Positions 25,159-34,517 of a DNA stretch of 64,000 nt are shown in pieces. This DNA comes from Psychrobacillus sp. INOP01. Its GTDB lineage: Bacteria; Bacillota; Bacilli; Bacillales_A; Planococcaceae. The notes below the pieces were generated by a model that saw only the letters and a program-made list of their open reading frames with translations, searched no databases and was not told where the DNA came from. The number at the start of each line of letters is the position of its first letter. Positions within the stretch are counted from its first letter, which is position 1. The position numbers and the translations under genes were made by a program. The stretch spans positions 1,736,001-1,800,000 of the forward strand of contig NZ_CP073315.1 in the NCBI RefSeq assembly GCF_018140925.1. Direction: 5' to 3'.

Positions 25159-26643
25159 TCACTTATTTCCTCCCATTACTGCATCAATATACACCGATGG
25201 ATTAGAAAGAGTATGAGCTGCGTCCGTAACATAGTCGGATATAAACTCTGCTCCAAGTCCTAATGAAACCGTTGCAATTCCCAACAAAACAATTGGTATA
25301 ATCATTCCCATTTTCATAGGTTTTTCTTCTTCAAAACTAATAATAGTTTCCCCAAATATAGTATTTAAGAAAATCCGAAGAAGCGAATATAGCACAACAA
25401 TACTGGAGATAAAAGCCAATGCTAGTAATACGTAAGAACCTGATTCTATAGCACCTTGTCCAACTAATATTTTCCCTACAAATCCACTTAACGGTGGGAT
25501 ACCTGCCAATGAACAGGTGACCAGGAAGAACATCCATCCAAATAGAGGATAATTTCTAATTAGTCCACTCATTTCATCTATTTTTGATTTACCAGTTAAG
25601 TAAATCATCGTACCAGCTAGTAAAAATAACATAGCTTTTGCAAACATGTCATGAATTAAGTAGTATATAGAACCAGCAATAGACGTTTCAGTTCCAACAG
25701 CCAGACCGATTAATATAAAGCCAACAGCTATTACGACATTATAAGAAACGATTAACCGAATATCCTTAAAAGCAATGGCCCCCATACATCCGACAATTAG
25801 CGTGATTCCCGCCATTATCCCGATTAATGTGTGGGATATTAGTAGCTCGTGGTAGAATATGAGCGTAAATGTCCGGAAAAGTGCATATATTCCAACCTTT
25901 GTTAGTAAAGCACCAAATAATGCGGCAACCGCAGTTGGTGGCACAGAATAGGATCCAGGAAGCCAATAGAATAGCAACAATCCGGCTTTTAAACTAAATA
26001 CTATTAAAAACAAAATACTTATTGTGGTGAGTAAAGGTCCTTGTCCTTCCTCCGCTACTCTTTCTGAAATATGAGCCATATTTAAAGTACCTACAGTACC
26101 ATACAAATAGGCAAGTGCTACTAAGAAGAACCAAGAAGCAAGAATATTAATGACAACGTATTTTATCGCTTCTCTCAGTTGGGGCTTGGTCCCCCCTAAC
26201 GTGACTAATACATAAGAGGCTAATAACATTACTTCAAAACAGACAAACAGGTTAAATAGATCTCCCGTCAAAAAAGACCCATTAACTCCCGCAACTAAAA
26301 ATAACACAAAAGGGTAGAAGTACATTTTCTCATGTCTTTCTCCAATCGAAGAAAATGCATGAATTAGACAGATAGCAGTAACTAAACTTGCCGTAAGGAC
26401 AAGTAACATCGCAAAGGAATCTGCGACAAACAGAATTCCGAATGGAGGCTCCCATCCTCCGAAGTCCAATCGTATAATCCCATCTGTCTGAACTCTATTT
26501 AAAATAATTACGCTTATCCCCGCTATACCAATCATTGTTATTAAGCTAATGGCACGCTGTAACTTCACATATGGTCGTAAAAATACCAATACAATACCAA
26601 CCATAATAGGAAGGATCAACGGTAAAACAATTAAATTATTCAT
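25159..26643 (-). CDS. mrpD: Na+/H+ antiporter subunit MrpD
   Basis: 494 residues, NuoM/NuoN-like proton-channel subunit with about 14 helices. TGDLFNLFVCFEVMLLASYVL contains the conserved Glu of helix 5, and the mid-protein Lys (LKAGLLLFYWLPGSY) is the other key residue. Overlaps mrpC by 8 bp; AGAGGGG site ahead of ATG 26643. Confidence 0.95.
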   Translation of the reverse strand: MNNLIVLPLILPIMVGIVLVFLRPYVKLQRAISLITMIGIAGISVIILNRVQTDGIIRLDFGGWEPPFGILFVADSFAMLLVLTASLVTAICLIHAFSSIGERHEKMYFYPFVLFLVAGVNGSFLTGDLFNLFVCFEVMLLASYVLVTLGGTKPQLREAIKYVVINILASWFFLVALAYLYGTVGTLNMAHISERVAEEGQGPLLTTISILFLIVFSLKAGLLLFYWLPGSYSVPPTAVAALFGALLTKVGIYALFRTFTLIFYHELLISHTLIGIMAGITLIVGCMGAIAFKDIRLIVSYNVVIAVGFILIGLAVGTETSIAGSIYYLIHDMFAKAMLFLLAGTMIYLTGKSKIDEMSGLIRNYPLFGWMFFLVTCSLAGIPPLSGFVGKILVGQGAIESGSYVLLALAFISSIVVLYSLLRIFLNTIFGETIISFEEEKPMKMGMIIPIVLLGIATVSLGLGAEFISDYVTDAAHTLSNPSVYIDAVMGGNK

Positions 26644-26974
26644 CTTTTGCCCCTCTCAATTCATCGAGATCATCCGTACCAACATCCTGATAAGTACGGT
26701 AGGCTAGTACAAGTATGAAAGCTGTTACTGCGAAGCTAATCACGATAGCAGTTAATATTAGTGCTTGTGGTAGTGCATCTGTATAAGGTGCATCTGCTTC
26801 CTTTAATAAAGGAACATTCCCTTGCTTTAAGTTCCCCATTGTTAATATGAGCAAATGTACTGCATGTGAAAATACAGCAGTTCCTAAAATTATTCGAATT
26901 ATATTTCTAGAGAGGATTAGATACGTGGCAACAGCAACTAAAATCCCTATTAACATGATGATCAATGTTTCCAT
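26636..26974 (-). CDS. mrpC: Na+/H+ antiporter subunit MrpC
   Basis: 112 residues, NuoK-like, three helices. FSHAVHLLILTMG and DALPQALILTAIVISFAVTA are typical; the latter is the MrpC/MnhC hallmark. Translationally coupled to mrpD. Confidence 0.94.
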   Translation of the reverse strand: METLIIMLIGILVAVATYLILSRNIIRIILGTAVFSHAVHLLILTMGNLKQGNVPLLKEADAPYTDALPQALILTAIVISFAVTAFILVLAYRTYQDVGTDDLDELRGAKDE

Positions 26975-26977
26975 TCG

Positions 26978-27403
26978 TTATCCACCATCCTCACTAATGC
27001 TTAAAATAATCGTTACTAGTACACCTACAACCGTTAAGGCTACACCCGCTTCAAATATAGTCACCGTCGTTAGTTCTGTTAACCCGAAAACCGGCAAATC
27101 AAAATAGGCAAATGTTTGAGACATAAATGGAACGCCAAACAAAATGGATCCAAAGCCTGTGGATGTAGCTAATAATACGCCAAGCGCTGCAACATATTTA
27201 AAATCTAGCGGAAGACTCTTTTTGACCGTTTCAATATCTGTAGACAAATATAGCAATACAATTGCACTTGCCAGAACTAATCCACCGATAAATCCCCCAC
27301 CGGGTGTATTATGACCCGAAAGAAATAAATACACACCAAATGTCAAAATGATAAATACAACAATCCTACTAATTGTTCGGAGTATGACATCATTGATCTT
27401 CAA
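26978..27403 (-). CDS. mrpB: Na+/H+ antiporter subunit MrpB
   Basis: 141 residues with four helices and the motif FLSGHNTPGGGFIGGL that defines MrpB. AGGAGG abuts the ATG at 27412, which is therefore unlikely; TTG 27403, 9 bp from it, is chosen, and the difference is three residues. It overlaps the mrpA 3' end. Confidence 0.92.
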   Translation of the reverse strand: MKINDVILRTISRIVVFIILTFGVYLFLSGHNTPGGGFIGGLVLASAIVLLYLSTDIETVKKSLPLDFKYVAALGVLLATSTGFGSILFGVPFMSQTFAYFDLPVFGLTELTTVTIFEAGVALTVVGVLVTIILSISEDGG

Positions 27404-29801
27404 TGTTTTCATCCTCCTTTTTTGCTCTTAGCTTAATCATCGAGTACACACCTAAACCAGCTATAAATAGTACGACCACCTCAAGCATCGTATCAAAACC
27501 GCGGAAATCTCCCAAGATAGCATTTACAATATTTGCTCCTCCAGCTAGTTCATAAGCATCTTCAAAGTAACTAGAAATAGTTTCGAATTGAGTGAAATCT
27601 ACTACTGATAATCCAACTAAAACAACTACTAATCCGACCATAATCGATATTATTCCATTGACTACTTTTGTTCGTGTTGGAAGCTTTTCCTTTTTCCAAT
27701 CCGGTAAATGAGAAAAAGCTAATAGGAATAATGCAGTGGTTACAGATTCTACGACTAACTGGGTTAAGGCTAAATCTGGAGCCCGGAAAATGACAAAAAA
27801 GATAGCAATTGAGTAGCCTAACACTCCATTCAACAATGTCGCTGTCATGCGTGACTTCGCAAATAGCATGGATAACGCTGCAACCGCCATAATAGCAACT
27901 AAACACACTTCATAAACTCTGAAAGGTGCATTTGTTGAAATATCAAACGAAAACGCTCTCGAATAGAACAAGTATCCACCTACAGCCAATACAAAGAATA
28001 CAAAAATATATATTAAATAATGTCGTAATAGTCCGTTCATATAGCGATTAGTAACTATATTGGATTTGCTAACCGAGGACGCCAATAAATTATTATAAAG
28101 TGCATTCAATGTGAAGCGAGAAGAAAACAATCCATAGATTGGTTTCCACAATTTAAGGAATTTAAATAGAATAGCACCTACTAAAATAACCCCTATAGTC
28201 ATGAGCAATTCAGGTTTTACTCCATGCCAAGCCGAAATTTTTGGAGTTAAATCCGCCGTATCTCCGAAATTTGGATAAATACTACTCATTGCTGGTTGTA
28301 ATATATATTGACCTAATAGATTTGGAAAGAAGAATATACCCACAACTAAAGCTGCAAGAATCATTGGAGCTATTAACATTCCAATAGGAGCTTCATGAAT
28401 AGGTTTATCCAATTTTTCAGGCTGTGGTTTGCCAAGAAATGCTTTAAAAACGATAATCATACAGTAAATAAATGTAAAGACACTAGCGATCCAAGCTATA
28501 ACTGGAAAGACAATTCCGAACGAGGGTAAAGAAAAAATATCTACTTCCATAATATGAACAGTCGCTGCAAAGAACATTTCCTTACTTAGAAATCCATTGA
28601 ACGGTGGTAAACCGGCCATCGATAAACTTCCTATTAAAGCGACGGTAAATGTAAATGGCATGAATGTCATTAATCCACCAAGTCTTCGAACGTCCCTTGT
28701 TCCTAACTCGTGATCGAGAATTCCAACGACCATAAACAATGCACCTTTAAAGGTTGAATGATTAATCAAGTGAAATAAAGCAGCAAATGTTGCTTGAGTA
28801 TACATAACTGAGTCAGCTGAATAGCCAAATTGCAATGCTATCGATCCTAAACCAAGCAAGCTCATGATAAGCCCTAGCTGACTAATAGTCGAAAAAGCCA
28901 GTAATGCTTTCAAATCTGTTTGTCGAACAGCATTAAAGGAACCCCAAAATAGAGTAATCATACCAACTATACTTACCACCCAAAACCAAACTTCATCAGC
29001 ACCAAAAACTGGCGTGAAACGCGCCACCAAATAAATACCTGCCTTCACCATCGTCGCTGAGTGTAAATAAGCACTAACAGGGGTTGGTGCCTCCATAGCG
29101 TCTGGTAGCCAAATATGGAAAGGAAATTGTGCTGACTTCGTAAATGCTCCGAGCAATATTAAAATCATCGCAGGTATAAACAAAGCGTGGTCACTAAACT
29201 CACTTATACTTGCAATTATTTCTCGAATACTGAAAGAACCAGTCATCGTATGCAACATGATAAAGCCAACTAACATAGCAATTCCACCACTTACAGTGAT
29301 TAGCATAGCTTTTTGTGCACCGTGTCTGGAGGCTTGACGATGATTCCAAAAGGCGATTAACAGGAATGAAGAAACACTCGTTAATTCCCAAAAAACATAT
29401 AACACCATTAAATTATCAGAGAAAACAACTCCAAGCATGGCACCCATAAATAATAATAAATAACAATAAAAATGCTGCAAGGATTCTTTAGATGAAAGAT
29501 AAAAAATGGAATATAAAATAACTAAACTTCCAACGCCTGTGATTAATAGAGCAAAGATCATACTTAGACCATCTAAATATGTTGTGAAGTTAAAATCTAA
29601 TGTGGGAATCCATTCGTATGTATGGACATAAGTTTTACCACTTGCTACCGAGGGAATTAGCCTAGCAAGTAAGACAAACAAAACAATAGGTACAATTAAC
29701 ACAAACCAACCGAGGTGAGTCTTGTTAAATCGCCTGTATGAAAAAGGCAAGAGTGCAGCTGCAATAAATGGGATTAATATCACTAAATTTATGGAGAACA
29801 A
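27390..29801 (-). CDS. mrpA: Na+/H+ antiporter subunit MrpA
   Basis: 803 residues, the size of B. subtilis MrpA. NuoL-like proton-channel core (about 1-500) with WELTSVSSFLLIAFW and GAFTKSAQFPFHIWLPDAMEAPTPVSAYLHSATMVKAG, followed by the C-terminal extension unique to MrpA. TTG start with AGGAGG 7 bp upstream. First gene of mrpABCDEFG, which exchanges cytoplasmic Na+ for external H+ and supports alkali and salt tolerance. Confidence 0.95.
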   Translation of the reverse strand: MFSINLVILIPFIAAALLPFSYRRFNKTHLGWFVLIVPIVLFVLLARLIPSVASGKTYVHTYEWIPTLDFNFTTYLDGLSMIFALLITGVGSLVILYSIFYLSSKESLQHFYCYLLLFMGAMLGVVFSDNLMVLYVFWELTSVSSFLLIAFWNHRQASRHGAQKAMLITVSGGIAMLVGFIMLHTMTGSFSIREIIASISEFSDHALFIPAMILILLGAFTKSAQFPFHIWLPDAMEAPTPVSAYLHSATMVKAGIYLVARFTPVFGADEVWFWVVSIVGMITLFWGSFNAVRQTDLKALLAFSTISQLGLIMSLLGLGSIALQFGYSADSVMYTQATFAALFHLINHSTFKGALFMVVGILDHELGTRDVRRLGGLMTFMPFTFTVALIGSLSMAGLPPFNGFLSKEMFFAATVHIMEVDIFSLPSFGIVFPVIAWIASVFTFIYCMIIVFKAFLGKPQPEKLDKPIHEAPIGMLIAPMILAALVVGIFFFPNLLGQYILQPAMSSIYPNFGDTADLTPKISAWHGVKPELLMTIGVILVGAILFKFLKLWKPIYGLFSSRFTLNALYNNLLASSVSKSNIVTNRYMNGLLRHYLIYIFVFFVLAVGGYLFYSRAFSFDISTNAPFRVYEVCLVAIMAVAALSMLFAKSRMTATLLNGVLGYSIAIFFVIFRAPDLALTQLVVESVTTALFLLAFSHLPDWKKEKLPTRTKVVNGIISIMVGLVVVLVGLSVVDFTQFETISSYFEDAYELAGGANIVNAILGDFRGFDTMLEVVVLFIAGLGVYSMIKLRAKKEDENIEDQ

Positions 29802-30146
29802 ATTTTAACCTCCTATTGGTTAAGTAAGAATTAGGATTGGGTAGCATGAGGGTAATAATACTTTTTTAAACTATAGACTTGACTATCCTAGCAACTAGTA
29901 TCATAATAGGATTCCATATGAGACCCTTCAAAATAAAATTGAATTTAGGATATATAACTTGCTTGGGTTAAGAGCAAGTGCATATTATGTATGGAATGGT
30001 AGTAGTTGTACTACTATGCATGCATTTAATAATTATACATGAAAGTAAGGTTCAACGCACTTTTAGTGTATTGAAGTATATAGTTATCCAACAGAAAATT
30101 ACACGAAAAATAATAGATGAAAACAAAAAAAGAGGTGTGTACAACC
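29802..30146. promoter_or_regulatory. Divergent region between mrpA and the KdpD-like gene
   Basis: A plausible + strand promoter is TTGACT (29879-29884), 17-bp spacer, CATAAT (29902-29907). Two hairpins lie between it and the downstream gene: ACTTGCT/AGCAAGT (29957-29979) and TAGTAG-N5-CTACTA (about 29998-30015). The mrp promoter itself was not resolved. I looked for a ydaO/c-di-AMP riboswitch and did not recognise one. Confidence 0.5.
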
Positions 30147-30830
30147 GTGAAACGCGTAAAAGGTCGAATGGATGAGAGTATACTTGTCTGCGTATACTAC
30201 GGACCAAATGGAGAGCGACTAATTAGAAGAGGACATAAAATGGCAAGCATGTTAGATTGTCCACTTTATATACTAACAGTTGATCCACTACCATATGATG
30301 CATTCGATGCTGAGAAATCTGGGTATATTGAAGAATGGAAAGCTTTAGCAGAAGAGCTGGAGGTTGAGGAGTTTATCATTCGTGATAGCGAAAAACGTCC
30401 TTCTCCAAAAGTTATTAAAGAAGTAGCCCACGGTTTAAATATAACCCAAATTATTATAGGACAAACTGCACAAAGTAGATGGGAAGAAATAACAAAAGGA
30501 TCCTTCATGAATGTCTTATTAAAAGAAATTCCTTTCGTAGACTTCCACGTTGTTTCGGTTGCTCGTTACATTAAAGATGAAGAAGACGGCATTTTCGAAA
30601 AAGGTGTCCGTGCTTATTTAGTGACAGACGGAGACTCCTATAAAGTTTCCTTCACTTGTGCAAAGAACATGTGCCAAGAAGGTATATTCTTCAAAGAAAT
30701 TGGAACTGATTTTGATAATGGTATATTCAAATTTATGCATAACAATAAAATGCATCAAGTTCATATTCAAGATAATCTAGTTACTGATTCATCTCAAGTT
30801 CCAGATGGGTGTAGCTTAAAAAAAGCATAG
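30147..30830 (+). CDS. KdpD-like USP-domain protein without kinase module
   Basis: 227 residues. The first part (ESILVCVYYGPNGERLIRRGHKMAS) reads as the USP domain of KdpD, including the following HGLNITQIIIGQTAQSRWEEITKGS, the KdpD ATP-loop signature. There is no membrane region or histidine kinase; instead a 75-residue C-terminal domain with two Cys (TCAKNMCQEG) follows. The start is GTG 30147, about 9 bp from AGAGGTG, not ATG 30117. In staphylococci the KdpD USP domain binds c-di-AMP; here the divergent position to mrp suggests an ion or c-di-AMP sensor, which is inference. Confidence 0.75.
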   Translation: MKRVKGRMDESILVCVYYGPNGERLIRRGHKMASMLDCPLYILTVDPLPYDAFDAEKSGYIEEWKALAEELEVEEFIIRDSEKRPSPKVIKEVAHGLNITQIIIGQTAQSRWEEITKGSFMNVLLKEIPFVDFHVVSVARYIKDEEDGIFEKGVRAYLVTDGDSYKVSFTCAKNMCQEGIFFKEIGTDFDNGIFKFMHNNKMHQVHIQDNLVTDSSQVPDGCSLKKA

Positions 30831-30842
30831 GGATAGAAATAA

Positions 30843-30868
30843 GGGAGACTCTTAGAGTTTCCTTTTTT
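30843..30868 (+). terminator. Terminator of the KdpD-like gene
   Basis: 8-bp stem (GGAGACTC-type arm, one G-T pair) with a TTA loop and a T6 run, 13 bp behind the stop codon. Confidence 0.75.
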
Positions 30869-30869
30869 T

Positions 30870-31172
30870 ATTGGGCATTAGTACCTATACTACATGAATG
30901 TACGCTATGCATGAACCTACAAGGCAGGCAATGGATGGGAAAAACATCCTGATTCATCAGCTAAGCTACCCTTGTATTAATTCAATTTGTACTTCTTTCC
31001 TCAGAATCGTTATTTGGATAGTAAACTCTTTTCTTAGGTTTAGTAGCTCAATTTGGCAGATTAAGTACGTTACATATTTTGTTTTAGAAATTATTTAGCT
31101 ATCATTCTAAGAAGTGAGGCAGGAACTTCGGCCATAACTCGGATCACTTCCATTACTTTTGAATTTTTTCCA
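30870..31172. other. 300-bp gap without a clear gene
   Basis: No frame with a ribosome site. The minus strand carries a short frame MEVIRVMAEVPASLLRMIAK just downstream of the AbrB-fold gene (about 31099-31158), possibly the tail of a lost gene. No hairpin with T run is visible apart from the terminator at its left edge. Confidence 0.4.
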
Positions 31173-31460
31173 TTAGATCGTATCGTCTTTATTTTCAGCT
31201 TGAAAAGTTGTCCAACCGAAGTTACTCGATGCTTCTTTATACTTCTCCAACAATTCCTGTCCACTTAACCCTTTTGTCATTAGGCTTTCCAATAATTGCT
31301 CGGCAAAACCATCAGGCAATTTACGAACAGGTTTAATTAATAGTCCACTGTCCATCATTTCGATGGTGACTTCTTCCTGCAACTGCAGTTCGTCAAAGTA
31401 AACTTTCGGAATTATGATCTGTCGCTGCTTTGAAAGTTTTACTTTTTTTAAGTCAGTCAT
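31173..31460 (-). CDS. AbrB/SpoVT-fold DNA-binding protein
   Basis: 95 residues. The N-terminal swapped-hairpin domain reads KVKLSKQRQIIIPKVYFDELQLQEEVTIEMMDSGLLIKP, the AbrB/MazE pattern (R/Q-x-I-x-I-P-x-x). The C-terminal half (FAEQLLESLMTKGLSGQELLEKYKE) is helical and acidic, as in antitoxins that wrap a toxin partner, but no toxin gene is visible next to it. GAGGA precedes ATG 31460. A 38-bp perfect palindrome lies 56 bp upstream. Confidence 0.78.
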   Translation of the reverse strand: MTDLKKVKLSKQRQIIIPKVYFDELQLQEEVTIEMMDSGLLIKPVRKLPDGFAEQLLESLMTKGLSGQELLEKYKEASSNFGWTTFQAENKDDTI

Positions 31461-31515
31461 TTGAAAGTCCTCATTTCCTTAAATTTATTATTAGAAACGA
31501 ATTATAAAATAATTT

Positions 31516-31553
31516 ACTTTAATAAGACTAAATATATTTAGTCTTATTAAAGT
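31516..31553. repeat. 38-bp perfect palindrome
   Basis: Each 19-bp arm is ACTTTAATAAGACTAAATA or its exact complement, with no loop bases. It is AT-rich, sits between the MFS terminator and the AbrB-fold gene, and is not followed by a T run, so it fits an operator or cruciform better than a terminator. Confidence 0.8.
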
Positions 31554-31566
31554 GTTTAAGGAGATA

Positions 31567-31599
31567 AAAAGCGAGCAATCAAAATGATCACTCGCTTTT
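31567..31599 (-). terminator. Terminator of the Fsr-like MFS gene
   Basis: AAAAGCGAG-x-x-ATC / GAT-x-x-CTCGCTTTT stem; on the minus strand it ends in a T5 run, immediately behind the stop codon. Confidence 0.8.
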
Positions 31600-31601
31600 C
31601 A

Positions 31602-32816
31602 TTAATTTGACATCGTTATTTTTCGATCCTTGGGTAATGCCAAGGCTACTAATCCTATTATTGGTAACGTCGACACGACAATCATGGTCGTATAAACTCC
31701 TACGTAATCCATTAATATTCCGATTACCACTGCTCCAATTGCTCCCATTCCAAAAGCTAAACCTACTGTTAACCCAGCCATCGTTCCAATTTTACTCGGT
31801 ACGAGCTCCTGCGCATAAACGACAGTTACCGAGAAGCTTAGCATGATGAAAAATCCTATCGCAATGAGCAACAATATAATCGCCCAAACAGGTACGTACG
31901 GCAGTAAGAGACTTAATGGAATCGGAACCGCAATCGACAATACAATAACATTCCTTCTTCCCATTCGATCCGCCATAGGTCCACCGAAAAATGTCCCTAC
32001 TGCCCCTAATGCCAGAAAGATAAAAATAATTAACTGTCCTTCTTTAATAGTCATTCCATAGTTCTCCATCAAATGAAAAATATAAAAATTGGTCATATTG
32101 GTAACATAAAAAGATCGGGCGAATATTAATACCATCAAAAGAGTTAAGGCAACACCAACTTGTTTTTTAGTTAAAGCTGGGAGTGAAGAAAGAAGCGTTC
32201 TTTTTCTTTTAGAAAGCTTCTCCGCCTCCAACTGCTTTTTATACCAAGCAGAAATCTTCGATAATAGGAATATCCCCACTGCAGCTACAACTAAAAAAAG
32301 AGCTGCTCCTTTTTGACCCATAGGTACTAATATAAATGCACTTATAAGCGGAGCAAGTGCTTGTCCAGAATTTCCTCCCACTTGATAAACAGATTGTGAG
32401 AGACCTCGTTTAGATCCCGCTGCCATAAAGGAAACCCGCGAGCCTTCTGGATGAAATACTGCTGAACCCAATCCTAAAAATATTACCGAAACGAGGATCA
32501 TCCAATACTCTGGAGCAAGGGCTAATCCTGCCATTCCAACAAAGGAACTCAACATTCCAAGCGGTAATGCATAAGGCATAGGTTTTTTATCGCTAATAAA
32601 TCCTACAATCGGCTGTAGAACCGATGCAACAATATTTAATACAAATGAGATTAGTCCCAGTTGGGTAAATGTAAGACCTAGTTCCGATTCTAATACAGGA
32701 AACATAGCAGGAATTACCGCCTGCAACGTGTCATTAAATAGATGACAAACACCTATTGCAAACATAATAGGGTATACAGGATTCCCCATTTTATGGGTGG
32801 AATTCTCTTTGACCAT
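31602..32816 (-). CDS. MFS transporter, Fsr (fosmidomycin resistance)-like
   Basis: 404 residues, 12 helices. The N-terminal IGVCHLFNDTLQAVIPAMFPVLE is characteristic of the Fsr group, along with FHPEGSRVSFMAAGSKRGLSQSVYQVGGNSGQALAPL. Relatives export fosmidomycin or related compounds; the real substrate is unknown. ATG 32816 has only a weak AGAAAG site. Single gene. Confidence 0.88.
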   Translation of the reverse strand: MVKENSTHKMGNPVYPIMFAIGVCHLFNDTLQAVIPAMFPVLESELGLTFTQLGLISFVLNIVASVLQPIVGFISDKKPMPYALPLGMLSSFVGMAGLALAPEYWMILVSVIFLGLGSAVFHPEGSRVSFMAAGSKRGLSQSVYQVGGNSGQALAPLISAFILVPMGQKGAALFLVVAAVGIFLLSKISAWYKKQLEAEKLSKRKRTLLSSLPALTKKQVGVALTLLMVLIFARSFYVTNMTNFYIFHLMENYGMTIKEGQLIIFIFLALGAVGTFFGGPMADRMGRRNVIVLSIAVPIPLSLLLPYVPVWAIILLLIAIGFFIMLSFSVTVVYAQELVPSKIGTMAGLTVGLAFGMGAIGAVVIGILMDYVGVYTTMIVVSTLPIIGLVALALPKDRKITMSN

Positions 32817-32961
32817 ATTTTCACATTCTTTCTAATGAATAAACAATTATAATTATTATAGCTCAAATTCGACAAAATTATTTCATGATAAATGGAATAG
32901 TGTCAAAATTAATGGCAACACTAAGCATTATGTCGAAATGAAAAGAGGTTATACGAAAAAT

Positions 32962-33669
32962 ATGGAGACCTTTTTCGAAATGAACTTTTGGGAAATGATG
33001 TTGAGAACCACAATTTCCTTTATAGTGTTACTTGTATTAGCAAGATTATTAGGAAAGAAACAACTGAGCCAGCTCACTTTTTTCCACTACATTACCGGCA
33101 TAACAGTCGGGTCTATTGCCGCAGAAATTGCCTCTCAACATGAAACACCCTTTCTCGATGGATTGATTGCACTTATTTGGTGGACGGCCCTCACTTTATT
33201 AATGAGTTATATTTCATTGAAATTCCCTACATTCCGAACATGGATTGATGACGAGCCAACCATTATCATAAAAGACGGAGAAATCAGTACGAAGTCTTTA
33301 AAATCAGCACGTTTGCATATGGATGATGTATTAATGATGCTTAGAGAGCAATCTATCTTTTCTATCCAGGATGTACATTATGCTGTTCTTGAAACAAACG
33401 GGGAGTTAAGCGTCATGAAAAAGGTTGGATTCCAGGAGGCTACAAAACAGGATATTAAAGTACCTCTTACACTTCCTTTGTTTATGCCCTCTGAAATAAT
33501 AGCTGATGGCAAAATTGTCAAAAAGAATTTAGACGAATTAGATTTAACCGAAGAATGGGTCATGAAAAAGCTGAGAAAACATGGTGTTGATTCGGTTAGT
33601 GAGGTGTTTTATGCACAATTACAAACAAACGGCTCGTTGTATATTAGCTTAAGAAAAAATGGGATTTAA
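32962..33669 (+). CDS. DUF421 membrane protein (YetF/YcaP-like)
   Basis: 235 residues. Three N-terminal helices (about 10-90) followed by two copies of the DUF421 soluble module; GKKQLSQLTFFHYITGITVGSIAA and LHMDDVLMMLREQSIFSIQDVHYAVLETNGELSV are diagnostic, and AQLQTNGSLYISLR near the end is the second copy. YetF-type proteins of sporeformers are linked to spore membranes, but function is unsettled. ATG 32962 is chosen (AGAGGT 12 bp upstream); ATG 32938 lacks a site. Confidence 0.85.
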   Translation: METFFEMNFWEMMLRTTISFIVLLVLARLLGKKQLSQLTFFHYITGITVGSIAAEIASQHETPFLDGLIALIWWTALTLLMSYISLKFPTFRTWIDDEPTIIIKDGEISTKSLKSARLHMDDVLMMLREQSIFSIQDVHYAVLETNGELSVMKKVGFQEATKQDIKVPLTLPLFMPSEIIADGKIVKKNLDELDLTEEWVMKKLRKHGVDSVSEVFYAQLQTNGSLYISLRKNGI

Positions 33670-33692
33670 GAAGTATATATCACAAACTAAAA

Positions 33693-33736
33693 GAGCGACA
33701 AAAGGTGACATAATCACTTTTTGTCGCTCCTTCTTT
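33693..33736. terminator. Bidirectional terminator between DUF421 and hydrolase genes
   Basis: 16-bp near-perfect stem GAGCGACAAAAGGTGA / TCACTTTTTGTCGCTC with a 5-nt loop. Confidence 0.85.
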
Positions 33737-34513
33737 CTATGCTTGTTTTAAATAAGTTAGAATGGTATTACCCAGCTCTTCTGGTGCCTCATACATACTC
33801 ATATGACCTGCTCCCTTTACAACTACTTGTTTGATGTTTTCTCCACTTGCTGTAAATGTCTTGTCAGCTGGAATAAGTTGGTCACTTTCGCCAGCTATTA
33901 ATAGTACAGGTAGCTTAGTATTTGCCAAAACTTCGGTACGATCCTTTCTTACTTTCATCGCATTAAGAGCATTTTTTGCTCCCTGTGGAGTAGTTCCATA
34001 CCCAACCTTCTTCACGTCCTCCACCGATTGTTTGTAGGTTTCCACATTATCTGGTGCAAACAGCTTTGGAACTAGCCCATCTATGAAGGAGTCGATTCCA
34101 TCTTTGTCTATTTTTTCAGCAGACGCAGTTCTTCCTTCCTTTGCTTCTGAAGAATCAGGCAATCCTGTGGAGTGAATTAAAGAGAAACCATTTAAATATT
34201 TACTATAGCTCTCTGCGAAGGCCAATGTGATATAACCTCCTAGTGAATGGCCGAACATCGTCACTTTCTCTATTTTTAGTTCTTCTAAAAAGTCCTTTAT
34301 AACTAACGCGTATTGGTCTATTTCCTGCACACTATCGTGCCCTTTAGATTCTCCATGTCCAGGGAGATCAATCGCAATTACTCTATAGCTTTTAGAAAGC
34401 TTAGGTATTACTTTATTCCAATATTCGGAGCTTCCACAAAATCCGTGAATAAGTATAAGCGTTTCTCCTTGACCTTCGTCTTTATAAACAATTTTAGAAT
34501 GGTTAGTTTTCAC
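33737..34513 (-). CDS. Alpha/beta hydrolase
   Basis: 258 residues. Oxyanion HGFCGS near residue 24, nucleophile elbow GHSLGG with Ser, acid Asp in AGESDQLIP and base His in GAGHMSMYEAP complete the triad. It belongs to the esterase/peroxidase-like group; the substrate is unknown. GTG 34513 has GAGGAG 8 bp upstream, formed by the last codons of the GH3 gene, so the two are translationally close. Confidence 0.88.
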   Translation of the reverse strand: MKTNHSKIVYKDEGQGETLILIHGFCGSSEYWNKVIPKLSKSYRVIAIDLPGHGESKGHDSVQEIDQYALVIKDFLEELKIEKVTMFGHSLGGYITLAFAESYSKYLNGFSLIHSTGLPDSSEAKEGRTASAEKIDKDGIDSFIDGLVPKLFAPDNVETYKQSVEDVKKVGYGTTPQGAKNALNAMKVRKDRTEVLANTKLPVLLIAGESDQLIPADKTFTASGENIKQVVVKGAGHMSMYEAPEELGNTILTYLKQA

Positions 34514-34517
34514 TCTG

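Noticed and set aside
29802-30146. c-di-AMP (ydaO) riboswitch in the mrp/KdpD-like region
   Set aside because: The gap has only two short hairpins and none of the long conserved ydaO core that I could recognise.
29978-30175. 65-residue frame upstream of the KdpD-like gene
   Set aside because: Overlaps hairpins and the start of the KdpD-like gene in another frame; no ribosome site.
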